NCBI GenBank assembly: GCA_042090785.1
Contig: JBELIP010000006.1
Span: 37,341 to 101,340 of the forward strand
Length of the DNA stretch: 64,000 bases
Origin: UBA7434 sp042090785
GTDB taxonomy: Bacteria > Pseudomonadota > Gammaproteobacteria > Pseudomonadales > UBA7434
Direction: 5' to 3'
In this document: one piece after another, positions 51,165-61,417 of the stretch
Layout: each line of letters opens with the position of its first letter
Position numbering within the stretch: the first letter of the stretch is position 1
Notes under the pieces: model-generated
What the model was told of the DNA's origin: nothing
Databases searched by the model: none
What the model saw: the letters and a program-made list of their open reading frames with translations, nothing else
Position numbers and translations under genes: made by a program

Positions 51165-52310
51165 CTATCGTTGAGTATCTTCAGTACTAATAGCCATTAA
51201 CACACCAAAACTCGCAAACATAGTCACCATTGCCGTGCCACCGTAACTTACCAACGGTAAAGGTACACCAACGACTGGTAGCATACCGGAAACCATACCC
51301 ATATTAACTAACACATAGACAAAAAAAGTTAATGTGATGCTTCCCGCAGCTAAACTACCAAAGGTGTTTTTAGCTGTAAGACTAATTTGTGCGCCACGGA
51401 TAATAATTAAAAAATACAACAATAATAAAAACACAACGCCAATAAACCCAAACTCTTCTGCCAATACAGCAATAATAAAATCGGTATGACTTTCAGGTAA
51501 AAAATCCAAATGTGACTGCGTGCCATTCAACCAACCTTTCCCGTCCCAGCCGCCAGAACCAATAGCCGTCTTTGATTGAATAATATTCCAGCCTGCACCT
51601 AAGCGATCATCCTCAGGATTAAACAAAGTCATAATACGCTGGCGTTGATAGTCATGTAATAAAAACTGCCAAGCTGGCCATGCCGAGATGACAGCGAATA
51701 AGCCACCACCTAATAAAAAACGCCAGCGAATACCTCCTAGCCATAAAACAAACAAACCCGAAGCGGCAATAAGTATTGATGTGCCTAAGTCTGGCTGCAT
51801 AACAATAAATAGCGAAGGCAATATAGCAATAACAATACCTATTAACAGGGTTTGCACTTTCGGCGGTAAAATTTTATCTGACAAATACCATGCAACGGTT
51901 AATGGCACCGCAATTTTCATTAATTCTGAAGGCTGAAAGCGAATGAGACCAAAAACATTTAACCAGCGCTGCGCACCTTTAGTCCCCTCACCCACCCAAG
52001 CTACCATTAGCAATAAAAAAATACCTAATATATAACCCAAGGGCGCTAATGACTTTAAGGTTTTCACTTTTATTTGCGCAACAACAAATAAACCAGTAAA
52101 TGAAATCCCTAAATAAATTAACTGCCGCAATACACGACCCAATTCTTTTCCGCTTGCACTATAAAGAACAATCAAGCCAAAAAAAGCAACCGTCATTAAT
52201 AAAATTAACAACGGTAAATCAATATGCCAGCGACGAAAGCGCCCAGCCTGAATAGACAAGGCACTAGGGTCGCCGGGAAGGCTACGAACAAAATCCGACT
52301 GGCCTCTCAT
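51165..52310 (-). CDS. rodA: rod-shape peptidoglycan glycosyltransferase RodA
   Basis: 381 residues, SEDS family with ten membrane segments. Polymerises glycan strands from lipid II together with PBP2. Conserved EEFGFIGV region (LAEEFGFIGVVFLLLLY) and GMVSGMLPVVGVPLPLVSYGGTAM near the end. Follows mrdA by 24 bases. Confidence 0.97.
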   Translation of the reverse strand: MRGQSDFVRSLPGDPSALSIQAGRFRRWHIDLPLLILLMTVAFFGLIVLYSASGKELGRVLRQLIYLGISFTGLFVVAQIKVKTLKSLAPLGYILGIFLLLMVAWVGEGTKGAQRWLNVFGLIRFQPSELMKIAVPLTVAWYLSDKILPPKVQTLLIGIVIAILPSLFIVMQPDLGTSILIAASGLFVLWLGGIRWRFLLGGGLFAVISAWPAWQFLLHDYQRQRIMTLFNPEDDRLGAGWNIIQSKTAIGSGGWDGKGWLNGTQSHLDFLPESHTDFIIAVLAEEFGFIGVVFLLLLYFLIIIRGAQISLTAKNTFGSLAAGSITLTFFVYVLVNMGMVSGMLPVVGVPLPLVSYGGTAMVTMFASFGVLMAISTEDTQR

Positions 52311-52334
52311 TTTTTTATTCTCATAGTCTACTAT

Positions 52335-54203
52335 TCATAAGCTTTTATTCGCTTGCTGTTTAGCCGCGTTAGCTTCAAGCACCCAATCAAATACTTTACG
52401 CGCAATGGGTGCTGCATGTGTGCTTCCACCGCCGGCGTTCTCAACAATAACGGCTACAGCCACTTGTGGATTATCGCTGGGCGCAAAGCCAACAAATAAA
52501 GCATGGTCACGCTGACGCTCCAAAATCGCCTCTTCATCATATTCGGCACCTTGCGCAATACTAATAACTTGAGCGGTACCGCTCTTTCCCGCTATCCGAT
52601 AATTAAGACCACGACTAATACCTCGCGCCGTCCCATTTACACGATCATGTACAACGGCTTCCATACCATCAATAATCTGATCCCAGTAATTATCTGCCAC
52701 CGAAAATGCATTTTTATTAACGGCAACCGGCGCTACTGCTTGTTTAACTAATTGTGGTACGGGCCGCACACCACGATTAGCAATGGTTGCCGTTGCCACA
52801 GCCAATTGTAATGGCGTCGCCAACATATAACCTTGCCCGATACCAATATTCAAAGTTTCACCTGGAAACCAAGGTTGATTTTTATTATGTTTTTTCCATT
52901 CTCGCGACGGCAATAAACCACTGCGCTCATTCGTTGAATCAATACCCGTATGAGAACCTAAACCAAATTGTGCAGAAAAATCATGAATACGATCAACCCC
53001 AAGCTTATAAGCCAGATCATAAAAATACACATCACAACTTTGCGCTAAAGAATCATGTAAGTTAATAAAGTTTGCATGACCGCCTTTTTTCCAGTCACGG
53101 TATAAACGATCATCATTGGGTAACTGATACCATCCGGGATCAGCAATATTACTGCTAGCACTGACTATTCGATAATGTAAACCTGCTAAACCAATAATAG
53201 GCTTAATAGTAGAGCCCGGGGGGTACTGCCCTTGCAGCGATCGATTAAATAAAGGTAGGTCTATAGATTCTCTAAGCTTAGCGTAGTCTTCTGTGCTAAT
53301 ACCTGTAACAAAAGGGTTAGCATCATAAGATGGTGTGCTCACCATGGCTAACACACCACCTGTACTTGGGTCTAACGCAACAACCGAGCCTCGTCTATCA
53401 CCCATTAGTTCTATAATTTTCTTTTGAATATCAGCATTAATGTGTAAGCTTAAATCAACACCTGGTAACGGCTTTTCTTGCTGCAGTACACGCAGTACTC
53501 GACCATGGGCATTGGTTTCAACATGCTGAGAACCAACCTCACCGTGCAATGTCGATTCGTAAAATTTCTCGATACCAATTTTACCAATATGGTCGGTTGC
53601 GGCATAATTCATTTTGTTACTTTTAAGTCGCGCCAAGTCTTCTTGATCAGAAGTATTAATTCTGCCGACATAACCTACTACATGAGTAAGGCTAGCACCT
53701 TCAGGATAATTTCTAACAAGCTGAGCTTTAATTTCAACACCTGACAAACGATAACGATTAACCGCAAATCGACTAATTTCGTCTTCGCTTAAACGAAATT
53801 TTAATGGCACGGCTTGATACGGTGCACGACGCTTAAGTCGCTGTTTAAATTTATCGACACTCTTTATATCAATATCAAATAACTGTTGTAAATCGGTTAG
53901 CGTGTCATCTAAATTTTCAACCCGCTCTTTAACTAACACTAAGCTATAGCTAGGCTGATTATCAGCAAGCAGGACACCATTAGTATCAAAAATTAAACCG
54001 CGCTTGGGCGCAACCGGTTGTACGTGAACACGATTACGCTCTGACTGCGTAACAAAAGAATCGTACTGAAAAATTTGCAGGTTGGCATAGCGATAAGCCA
54101 GCACACCAAAAAAGAACACAACTATAATTAACGAACAAATAATACGCGAACGGTAAAGACGCTGTTCGCTATGACTATCTTTTATCGCCGCGTAGCGTTG
54201 CAT
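52335..54203 (-). CDS. mrdA: penicillin-binding protein 2 (elongasome transpeptidase)
   Basis: 622 residues. One N-terminal membrane helix (about 20-38), the pedestal domain, and the transpeptidase with active-site STIK (S331, K334), SCD (LAQSCDVYFY) and KSGT (GKSGTAQV). Crosslinks side-wall peptidoglycan with RodA. Normal length for the family; 6 bases after rlmH. Confidence 0.97.
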   Translation of the reverse strand: MQRYAAIKDSHSEQRLYRSRIICSLIIVVFFFGVLAYRYANLQIFQYDSFVTQSERNRVHVQPVAPKRGLIFDTNGVLLADNQPSYSLVLVKERVENLDDTLTDLQQLFDIDIKSVDKFKQRLKRRAPYQAVPLKFRLSEDEISRFAVNRYRLSGVEIKAQLVRNYPEGASLTHVVGYVGRINTSDQEDLARLKSNKMNYAATDHIGKIGIEKFYESTLHGEVGSQHVETNAHGRVLRVLQQEKPLPGVDLSLHINADIQKKIIELMGDRRGSVVALDPSTGGVLAMVSTPSYDANPFVTGISTEDYAKLRESIDLPLFNRSLQGQYPPGSTIKPIIGLAGLHYRIVSASSNIADPGWYQLPNDDRLYRDWKKGGHANFINLHDSLAQSCDVYFYDLAYKLGVDRIHDFSAQFGLGSHTGIDSTNERSGLLPSREWKKHNKNQPWFPGETLNIGIGQGYMLATPLQLAVATATIANRGVRPVPQLVKQAVAPVAVNKNAFSVADNYWDQIIDGMEAVVHDRVNGTARGISRGLNYRIAGKSGTAQVISIAQGAEYDEEAILERQRDHALFVGFAPSDNPQVAVAVIVENAGGGSTHAAPIARKVFDWVLEANAAKQQANKSL

Positions 54204-54209
54204 TATTAA

Positions 54210-54713
54210 TTAATCCCGGTGATAAGGGTGACCCACGCTAATACTCCAAGCGCGGTAAAGCTGTTCAGCTAAAATTACTCTCACCATAGGATGGGTAAAA
54301 GTAAGATTCGATAAAGACCAACGCCAATCCGGCCAATGACGTGTTTTTGTTGAATTGGGTTTTTCTAAAGCCGCAACAGAAAAGTCGAGACCATCGGGGC
54401 CACCAATAAGAAAACTCACATCACGACCATCCATTTGCCAATGATCCAGTTTTTTTGCCAAGCCATCAGTACTTACCGACTGACCTCGCTCATCCAGTGC
54501 CACAATAGTATTAGCAACTGGCACAGCCTGTAATAAACGCTGAGTTTCGCGTCGACGAACAGCTTCAACCGATTGGTTTTTACTGCGCTTTTCGGCAGCC
54601 ACTTCAATGAGCACTACCGATAATTCCGATGGCATGCGCCGAAGATAATCGGCGCAATTATCTACTACCCAAGCAGGCATTTTATTTCCTATGGCGATAA
54701 TACTAATTTGCAT
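54210..54713 (-). CDS. rlmH: 23S rRNA pseudouridine-1915 N3-methyltransferase
   Basis: 167 residues, a SPOUT trefoil-knot methyltransferase acting on helix 69 of mature 70S ribosomes. SAM-binding LIGGPDGL (102-109) and the C-terminal RAWSISVGHPYHRD are intact. Between the glycine loop and WSLSNLTF it has about 22 residues against 11 in E. coli, an insertion of ~11 (EKPNSTKTRHWPD). Between rsfS and mrdA. Confidence 0.95.
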   Translation of the reverse strand: MQISIIAIGNKMPAWVVDNCADYLRRMPSELSVVLIEVAAEKRSKNQSVEAVRRRETQRLLQAVPVANTIVALDERGQSVSTDGLAKKLDHWQMDGRDVSFLIGGPDGLDFSVAALEKPNSTKTRHWPDWRWSLSNLTFTHPMVRVILAEQLYRAWSISVGHPYHRD

Positions 54714-54755
54714 AGCGAATCTTTTTAATAAAGTCGTAGGCGGTTTTTAAAAGGC

Positions 54756-55100
54756 TTAAACAGGCTTTAGTGTCCAAAGGCTTTCTAAATCATAAAAGGC
54801 GCGCGTTGTCGGCAACATGATATGCACAATGACATCACCAAAATCGACCAATACCCATTCAGCTGCTTCATTGCCTTCACTTCCAAGAGGTTTAAAGCCC
54901 TGCTTCTTACCATCTACTTCAACATTGTTTGCTAATGCTTTAACGTGGCGGTTAGATGTGCCACTTGCAATAATCATCCAATCTGTAACACTCGATGATT
55001 CCGCAACCGACAAAACAGTAACATCAACTGCTTTAAGGTCTTCTAAGGCGGCAATAATTGTGTTTTTTAATTCTTCATTTTTTGCGTTTGCATTTTTCAC
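54756..55100 (-). CDS. rsfS: ribosome silencing factor RsfS
   Basis: About 114 residues from a GTG at 55100 preceded (14 bases) by AGGAG; a TTG at 55124 would include that ribosome site inside the gene and is less likely. Binds L14 and blocks subunit joining in starvation. Motifs TDWMIIASGTSNRHVKALA and EWVLVDFGDVIVHIM are typical. Between nadD and rlmH. Confidence 0.93.
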   Translation of the reverse strand: MKNANAKNEELKNTIIAALEDLKAVDVTVLSVAESSSVTDWMIIASGTSNRHVKALANNVEVDGKKQGFKPLGSEGNEAAEWVLVDFGDVIVHIMLPTTRAFYDLESLWTLKPV

Positions 55101-55203
55101 TAGGCTTTTACTAACTCCTGACAAGAATAAGTTTTAATGGGTTCGCTTTTTTTAACCCGCTGAATTCAATTTTTTAATGGGTCAACTTTTCAATGCATCC
55201 ACT

Positions 55204-55878
55204 TTAACTGCTTGACCGATATAACTGTTGGTCTTCAATATATTGCACCACTGATGACGGCACATAATCATCAATCATTTTTTTCTGCGCCGCGCTAGCT
55301 TCACGACTAGCAAATATTAATCTCAAATCTGTTGATGAAATATTATAGGGTTCTAGCTCTAACTGAACGAGCTCACCATTAGCTGCATTAATTTCACTCA
55401 CTGACTGCGCTAGCAAGTGCTTTAATACCGGCTCATTAATTTGCTCTGCTCTAATTTTCCCCGCTCTCTCAATGACGGCTAAATTAGCTAATGACAACAA
55501 CGACTGCCACCGCTCCCATTGATGCAAAGCGGCAAAAGCATCGGCACCTAGAATAAAAATGATAACTGTATTATCACCTAATTCACTGCGTATTTCTTGC
55601 AAGCTATCGACGGTATACGATAAACCTTCACGCTTTAACTCACGATCATCAATGTATAACTGCGCTTCATTTATCACTTTATTGGACAAAGCCAGCGTTA
55701 ACATTTTAACCCGCTGTTCTGGGCTAGCACTTGGATATTTATGGTGCGGATGCTGCTGACACGGCATAAAGTAAAGTTTATCGAGTAACAACTCGGAAAC
55801 TAACGCTTTTCCTGAGGCGATATGACCATAGTGGACAGGATCAAAAGTGCCACCAAAAATGCCAATACGCTGCGTCAT
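55204..55878 (-). CDS. nadD: nicotinate-nucleotide adenylyltransferase
   Basis: 224 residues. Makes deamido-NAD from nicotinate mononucleotide and ATP. Nucleotidyltransferase GIFGGTFDPVHYGH and the C-terminal ISSTDLR (usual form ISSTxIR). Between proA and rsfS; 24 bases follow the proA stop. Confidence 0.97.
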   Translation of the reverse strand: MTQRIGIFGGTFDPVHYGHIASGKALVSELLLDKLYFMPCQQHPHHKYPSASPEQRVKMLTLALSNKVINEAQLYIDDRELKREGLSYTVDSLQEIRSELGDNTVIIFILGADAFAALHQWERWQSLLSLANLAVIERAGKIRAEQINEPVLKHLLAQSVSEINAANGELVQLELEPYNISSTDLRLIFASREASAAQKKMIDDYVPSSVVQYIEDQQLYRSSS

Positions 55879-55902
55879 ATAAAAGCGGCTCTGGTCATCA
55901 TG

Positions 55903-57180
55903 CTAACTGCGAATTTGCCCACTACCGAGCACCACATATTTCTCTGACGTCAGTCCTTCTAAGCCAACGGGGCCACGGGCATGAATTTTGTCGGTAGAGA
56001 TACCAATTTCAGCACCTAAACCGTATTCAAAGCCATCGGCAAAACGCGTAGAAGCATTAATCATAACTGAACTAGAATCGACCTCTCGAATAAACTTCAT
56101 GGCGCGTGGGTGATGCTCGGTAATAATGGTTTCACTGTGCTGCGAGCTATAACGGTTAATATGCTCAATGGCTTCTTCAAGCCCAGCAACAACTTTTACA
56201 GCTAAAATCGGCGCTAAATACTCTTCGTACCAATCGTTCTCTGTCGCCGCAACCAGCTTAAGATCGTTAGAAGCACCAGCACTGATAATGGATAAAGATT
56301 TTTCACAGGCGCGCAACTCTACACCATGCGCTTGGTAAGCGCTGGCCAACTGGGGCAATAATGACTCAGCTACGCCTTCAGCAACCAATAATGACTCAGC
56401 AGTATTACAGGTGCCATAACGTTGAGTTTTCGCATTTACCGCAATACTTATTGCCATCTCCTCATCTGCAGTGTCATCAATATACACATGACAATTACCA
56501 TCAAGATGTTTGATCACGGGTACTCGGGCATCACGACTAATACGTTCAATTAAGCCTTTACCACCGCGGGGCACAATAACATCGACGTAATCAGGCATGG
56601 TTATCAATTGCCCTACCGCTTCGCGATCGGTGGTTTCGACCACTTGCACAGCGGTTTGTGGCAAACCCACTTCGGCTAAACCGGCTTGAATACAGGCAGC
56701 AATCGCCTGATTAGAGTGTAAGGCTTCGGAACCACCACGCAGAATGACAGCATTGCCCGATTTAAGGCACAAACTCGCTGCCTCAACCGTCACATTAGGC
56801 CGCGACTCATAAATAATGCCGATAACCCCCAATGGCACGCGCATTTTACCCACCTGAATACCCGATGGTCGCGAACTCATATCGGTAAGGCCACCAATAG
56901 GATCAACCAACGCAGCTACCTGCCCTATTCCTTCAAGCATGTCATCAATACGCGCATCGGTTAACTCTAGGCGGTCGAGCAGCGCAGCTTCTAAACCATT
57001 GGCCTGTGCGGCAGCGAGATCGGTGGCATTAGCTTCAATTAAAGCGGGACGAGAAGCTTGTAACTGGCGAGCAATCGCCAACAAAGCAGCATTTTTATCG
57101 CCCGTAGAGGCTGATGACATGGCACGACTGGCAGCGCGGGCGCGCTCACCTAGGGATTGCATATATTGAATAATATTCAC
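55903..57180 (-). CDS. proA: gamma-glutamyl phosphate reductase
   Basis: 425 residues. Second step of proline synthesis, NADPH-dependent reduction to glutamate semialdehyde. Catalytic C258 in QRYGTCNTAE; NAD-site region GVIGIIYESRPNVT. GTG start at 57180 with AGGA 7 bases upstream. ProB is not next to it. First gene of the block running to lipB. Confidence 0.97.
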   Translation of the reverse strand: MNIIQYMQSLGERARAASRAMSSASTGDKNAALLAIARQLQASRPALIEANATDLAAAQANGLEAALLDRLELTDARIDDMLEGIGQVAALVDPIGGLTDMSSRPSGIQVGKMRVPLGVIGIIYESRPNVTVEAASLCLKSGNAVILRGGSEALHSNQAIAACIQAGLAEVGLPQTAVQVVETTDREAVGQLITMPDYVDVIVPRGGKGLIERISRDARVPVIKHLDGNCHVYIDDTADEEMAISIAVNAKTQRYGTCNTAESLLVAEGVAESLLPQLASAYQAHGVELRACEKSLSIISAGASNDLKLVAATENDWYEEYLAPILAVKVVAGLEEAIEHINRYSSQHSETIITEHHPRAMKFIREVDSSSVMINASTRFADGFEYGLGAEIGISTDKIHARGPVGLEGLTSEKYVVLGSGQIRS

Positions 57181-57340
57181 GGCTTTATCCTAAAACATTT
57201 GATTCGCTATTCTCTCACAGTATGATGGTTTGGCAACTAGCAAGCGTCCCGAGTGTCTTAATTCATTCAACTAATCGACGTTAAACTAGCGCCATGAATT
57301 TAACCAACGCTCGGTCTTGAGATTGACAGGAACTATTAGC

Positions 57341-57736
57341 ATGAAAAAGCTGCAAACCGTACTTAACCGCTCGCTATACCCAACGTTAAAGCGCTTGCTA
57401 TTCATTGCCTTTATTGGCTTGAGCCTAAGCGGCTGTCATGCAGTATTATTGAGCAGTGCCGCAGTCGCTGGTTACGAAGTCGCCAAAGATGAACGCAGCG
57501 CGTCAGAAGTCGCAACCGACACTCGTATTGTTGCCGATATTAAGCAAAAGCTACTGCGTGATAAGACCATTTCGGGCTGGGATGTCAACGTCGATAGCCA
57601 TAAAGGAGAAGTCACCTTGCATGGCAATGTCTCGAGCCAAACGGCGAAAGAGCGCGCATTACTGATTGCCCAGAGTATTAAAGGGGTCACTAAAATTACC
57701 AGTAAGCTAATTATTATTCCGAGAAGCAGCGAGTAA
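57341..57736 (+). CDS. BON-domain outer-membrane lipoprotein
   Basis: 131 residues from the ATG at 57341 (AGGA upstream). Lipobox SLSGC with C32 as the lipidated residue; the signal keeps KK in the n-region. One BON domain (about 63-127: TRIVADIKQKLL ... VTLHGNVSSQTAKERALLIAQSIKGVTKI). OsmY/YraP-like; envelope maintenance is likely. Divergent from proA. A hairpin CCTAAC-TAG-GTTAGG (57750-57764) follows 14 bases after the stop. Confidence 0.9.
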   Translation: MKKLQTVLNRSLYPTLKRLLFIAFIGLSLSGCHAVLLSSAAVAGYEVAKDERSASEVATDTRIVADIKQKLLRDKTISGWDVNVDSHKGEVTLHGNVSSQTAKERALLIAQSIKGVTKITSKLIIIPRSSE

Positions 57737-57749
57737 AGTGTACCGCCGG

Positions 57750-57828
57750 CCTAACTAGGTTAGGGCTAAAAATTCAACCGAGCACTTAAGTACAAAGAAG
57801 CGCTTGCAGAGAAAAAACTACTGCAAGC
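57750..57828. other. convergent 3-prime-end hairpins of the BON gene and wecB
   Basis: Two stems occupy this convergent spacer: CCTAAC/GTTAGG (57750-57764) and GCTTGCAG (57802-57809) with CTGCAAGC (57821-57828). The second has a perfect 8-bp stem that encloses the wecB stop codon, with a T-run in its minus-strand loop. Neither is a standard terminator. Confidence 0.4.
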
Positions 57829-58957
57829 CTTCAATAACCTCAACAATTCGGCTCGCTGCTTGTCCATCACCATAAGGGTTATGCGCTTTTGACATTGCCT
57901 GATAAGTGGCATCATCCAACATTACCGCTTCAACATGATCAACAATCGCTTGTTGATCAGTGCCAACTAAACGAACCGTACCTGCATCCACCGCTTCAGG
58001 TCGCTCCGTGACGCTACGCATCACTAATACGGGCTTTCCTAAAGAAGGTGCTTCCTCTTGAATGCCACCTGAGTCGGTCAAAATCAATGACGAGCGATTC
58101 ATTAACCAGGTAAAAGGCAAATAATCTTGCGGCTCAATCAATGACACATTATCTAAACCCGATAAAATGTCGAAAACCGGTTTTTGCACATTAGGGTTAA
58201 GATGCACAGGATAGACAAATTCCCAATCCGTATGCGCTTCTGCCAAGGTTTTTATTGCAGTGCAAAGATCAACAAAGCCTTGCCCAAAATTTTCGCGACG
58301 ATGACCGGTAATTAAAATGAGTTTACGCTCGGTATCCTCTAAGCGCTCAAAAACGCGCGGGGTAATAGCATCACGCCACACGGAGTCATCGTATTTAGCA
58401 AGGCGAGACTTCACCCACAACAAAGCATCAATAACCGTATTGCCGGTTACCGAAATAGCCTTGTCGGTAACATTCTCGCGCTGCAAATTAGCTTGCGATG
58501 ATTCAGTGGGCGCAAAATGCAAACTCGCCACTCGCCCAACGAGACTTCTGTTAGCTTCTTCAGGGAACGGTGCCAGCATATCTCCCGTGCGAAGTCCGGC
58601 CTCAACATGACCAACAGCAATCTGCTTATAAAAAGCAGCTAGACTAGCTGCAAAGCAAGTGGTTGTATCGCCGTGAACCAACACCAAATCGGGTCGATAA
58701 TCGTCAAGCACATCGCGCAGCCCAAGAAGAATGCGCGAGGTTATATCGTATAAATCCTGATTCGGACGCATTAAATCTAAATCGTAATCAGGCCTTATTT
58801 CAAATAAGCCCAATACCTGATCCAACATTTGTCGATGCTGTGCAGTAACACAAACACGACTCTCCAGCGTTGTGCTGGCTTGTAATGCCAGCACTACCGG
58901 CGCCATTTTTATTGCTTCAGGACGCGTCCCAAATACAGTTAACACTTTATACGTCAT
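57818..58957 (-). CDS. wecB: UDP-N-acetylglucosamine 2-epimerase (non-hydrolysing)
   Basis: 379 residues. Converts UDP-GlcNAc to UDP-ManNAc for exopolysaccharide or O-antigen units. TVFGTRPEAIKMAP opening, ITGHRRENFG and LTDSGGIQEEAPSLGKPVLVMR are all conserved. 11 bases after the prsT-like gene, so it is part of the exosortase-linked operon. Confidence 0.96.
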   Translation of the reverse strand: MTYKVLTVFGTRPEAIKMAPVVLALQASTTLESRVCVTAQHRQMLDQVLGLFEIRPDYDLDLMRPNQDLYDITSRILLGLRDVLDDYRPDLVLVHGDTTTCFAASLAAFYKQIAVGHVEAGLRTGDMLAPFPEEANRSLVGRVASLHFAPTESSQANLQRENVTDKAISVTGNTVIDALLWVKSRLAKYDDSVWRDAITPRVFERLEDTERKLILITGHRRENFGQGFVDLCTAIKTLAEAHTDWEFVYPVHLNPNVQKPVFDILSGLDNVSLIEPQDYLPFTWLMNRSSLILTDSGGIQEEAPSLGKPVLVMRSVTERPEAVDAGTVRLVGTDQQAIVDHVEAVMLDDATYQAMSKAHNPYGDGQAASRIVEVIEGLQ

Positions 58958-58968
58958 ATTTTAAACCA

Positions 58969-61368
58969 CTACTGAATACTTTCTAGTGTCGCTAGGGCAA
59001 CATCAAAACCTGCATAACGCTGCGCAGGGTCATCACGACCATTCTTAACTGCTAATTCAAGATGCGTTTTAGCATTAACTAAATCATCTAATTTATAAAA
59101 AGCCATACCTAAATGATACTGCAATAAACCAGAGCTGCCCACTTTATCAACCGCCGCTTGCAAATAGGTTACCGCTCTATCGTACTCACCAGTTAAGTAA
59201 AGTACCCAGCCAACCGTGTCTAAATAAGCAGGATTTTCTGAGTCCTGCAAATCCGCCACGAGTGCATTTGCTGCTTTAATATTTTCAGGTGTATTTAAAA
59301 ACTCTGCGTAAAGCATGGCTAAATTATTTTTTGCTGGCAATGCATTTTCATCCACATCAATCATAGATAAATAAATTTCACTCGATTTTTGGTAATCTCG
59401 AATCTGATAATAGAAATTGGCCATATCAAATGCAAGACCTTGATCCTGAGTAGCTGCAATGCCCCTCTCAAGCACAGCAATAACGCCTTCTTTATTGCGC
59501 TGAAAGCCATAAACCTTAGCGAGCTGTCGATAAGTCGTTAACAGCTTATCATTTAGCGCTAACGCTGCTTCAAACTTAGCAATCGCATTATCTAAATCGC
59601 CCGATTGCGCATACAAGCCACCAAGAAGATGGTGACAATGCGCCTGCTTAGGATAACTTTCACAATGCTCACTCACAAAATTAACTGCGGCCTCTAAACC
59701 ACTTTTCTTAATAATGAGTGTCGACAAACTTGTCAGCGATTCAACACCTTTAGGTTGAGACTTAAGAGACGCCTTAAGATTCTTTATAGCCGAATCGTCA
59801 TCTTCTAAACGTGCATCAACCCCAGCCATTAGAAAATAACCTAACGCCTTTGATTTTTCAGAATCAACCAGTCGCTGCGCAAATGATCGCGCCGCATCCC
59901 AGTCTTCTTTTAATGCTAACAATTTAACTAAGTTAGTTACTAAGCTTGCATTATCTCCTTCAAGCTCTAAGGCCTGACGAATATACCCTTCGGCTTCCTG
60001 ATACTGCTTAGACGCAATAGCTAAACGAGCAGCACTGGTTAGCACGGCCAAATCAGGCGCCTGCAGTGTCATTAATTTTTTATAATTATCTAATGCTAAA
60101 CCTTCTCTGCCTTCTACCTCTTGCGCACTAGCCAATAGAGTCAGAGCAACAATAGACTCTGGATCATTCTTTAAAATAACGCGAAGGTCCGAAATACCAT
60201 CTTTCATTTCATTATCGGATAAGCTGAGTCGCGCTCGCGTTAATAATGCATCTGCATTTTCAGGCTCAATTTCAAAAATTTCTGCTAAGAATTTATCAGC
60301 CACATCCCTTGCGTCATCGGCTAGATAAATACTGATTAATGTATTTCTTGCCTCAATAGAACCTACACTTCGAGGGTCTCTATCAATTGCAGCCTCAAGA
60401 ACAGCTACCGCCGACTCTTTATCTCCAGTAAATAAATGTAACTGCGCTAATGCAGTAGAATATTTACTTTGATCCTTATCTTGCTCTAAATAATCTTGCG
60501 CCTGCTGGATAGCCCGATCTTTAGATCGCTGCTGCAAAAGAAAAGAAATAATCGATAATTTTGCATCCACATCATCTTCGTTGAGATCAGCAAATTTTCT
60601 CAACACATCTTCGGCCGCATCTAAGTTTGACTCACGCACATAATACTTTGCCAATGTCTCAGTATAACGAGCCTCGTCAGAAAATCTTGCGGCTAATTTC
60701 TTTAGCTCCAATTCAACATCTTTTGCTCGCCCCATACTTTCCAATATTGAAATCTTCATTGAGGAAATTCTTACCTCATCGGGATTCGCCACTTGACCCT
60801 CTTGTAAAATCGCTAAGGCCTTTTCCTTCGTATTATCATTAAAATATTTTTGCACCATAACACCAATAGCTTCAGTCGCACCTGGGTCAATAAGCAGTGC
60901 CGCCGCCGCCACTTCTTCGGCTTGCGCAATCTCACCTGAACCGGCTAAAGCAAGTGCCTTATAACCCATGATTAATGCATCATCTCCATTAATCGCCAAT
61001 ACCGAATTACAATGCTCAAGTGTTTTTTCATAATCTTTTACGGCAATATATATTTTTGCCATGGCCGTGTGGGCAGCGATACTATCTGGGTCTTCCTCTA
61101 AAACTGACAAGAACATGCTATAGGCTTTTCTTATATCCCCATCGTCATAACTAATTTCACCCAGCAACTGTCTAGCGTCTGTATTTTTAGGGTTAATCTG
61201 CAAAACGTTTCGCGCTTCAATACGTGCCTTATCAAGATCATCCGCATCATAATATGCCTGCGCCCTCTCTAAATATTTAACTTGCCTATCTTCACCGCTA
61301 CTACAGGCAGCTAGCAAGCCCACCAACAATAACGCAGATAAAATATGAACAAAGCTTTTAGTTAGCAT
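58969..61368 (-). CDS. PrsT-like TPR-repeat lipoprotein of the exosortase/EPS system
   Basis: 799 residues. Signal with lipobox LLAAC (C22), then about 20 TPR units filling the rest (YYDADDLDKARIEARNVLQINPKNTDARQLLGEI and on). This composition, length and position next to an exosortase match the putative PEP-CTERM system TPR lipoprotein PrsT. It probably acts in the periplasm or on the outer membrane as a scaffold for EPS assembly or export. Exact role unproven. Confidence 0.88.
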   Translation of the reverse strand: MLTKSFVHILSALLLVGLLAACSSGEDRQVKYLERAQAYYDADDLDKARIEARNVLQINPKNTDARQLLGEISYDDGDIRKAYSMFLSVLEEDPDSIAAHTAMAKIYIAVKDYEKTLEHCNSVLAINGDDALIMGYKALALAGSGEIAQAEEVAAAALLIDPGATEAIGVMVQKYFNDNTKEKALAILQEGQVANPDEVRISSMKISILESMGRAKDVELELKKLAARFSDEARYTETLAKYYVRESNLDAAEDVLRKFADLNEDDVDAKLSIISFLLQQRSKDRAIQQAQDYLEQDKDQSKYSTALAQLHLFTGDKESAVAVLEAAIDRDPRSVGSIEARNTLISIYLADDARDVADKFLAEIFEIEPENADALLTRARLSLSDNEMKDGISDLRVILKNDPESIVALTLLASAQEVEGREGLALDNYKKLMTLQAPDLAVLTSAARLAIASKQYQEAEGYIRQALELEGDNASLVTNLVKLLALKEDWDAARSFAQRLVDSEKSKALGYFLMAGVDARLEDDDSAIKNLKASLKSQPKGVESLTSLSTLIIKKSGLEAAVNFVSEHCESYPKQAHCHHLLGGLYAQSGDLDNAIAKFEAALALNDKLLTTYRQLAKVYGFQRNKEGVIAVLERGIAATQDQGLAFDMANFYYQIRDYQKSSEIYLSMIDVDENALPAKNNLAMLYAEFLNTPENIKAANALVADLQDSENPAYLDTVGWVLYLTGEYDRAVTYLQAAVDKVGSSGLLQYHLGMAFYKLDDLVNAKTHLELAVKNGRDDPAQRYAGFDVALATLESIQ

Positions 61369-61417
61369 TTTAAATAACCCTTTTCTGTTTTCAATAATCG
61401 TTAAAACAATAAATTTT

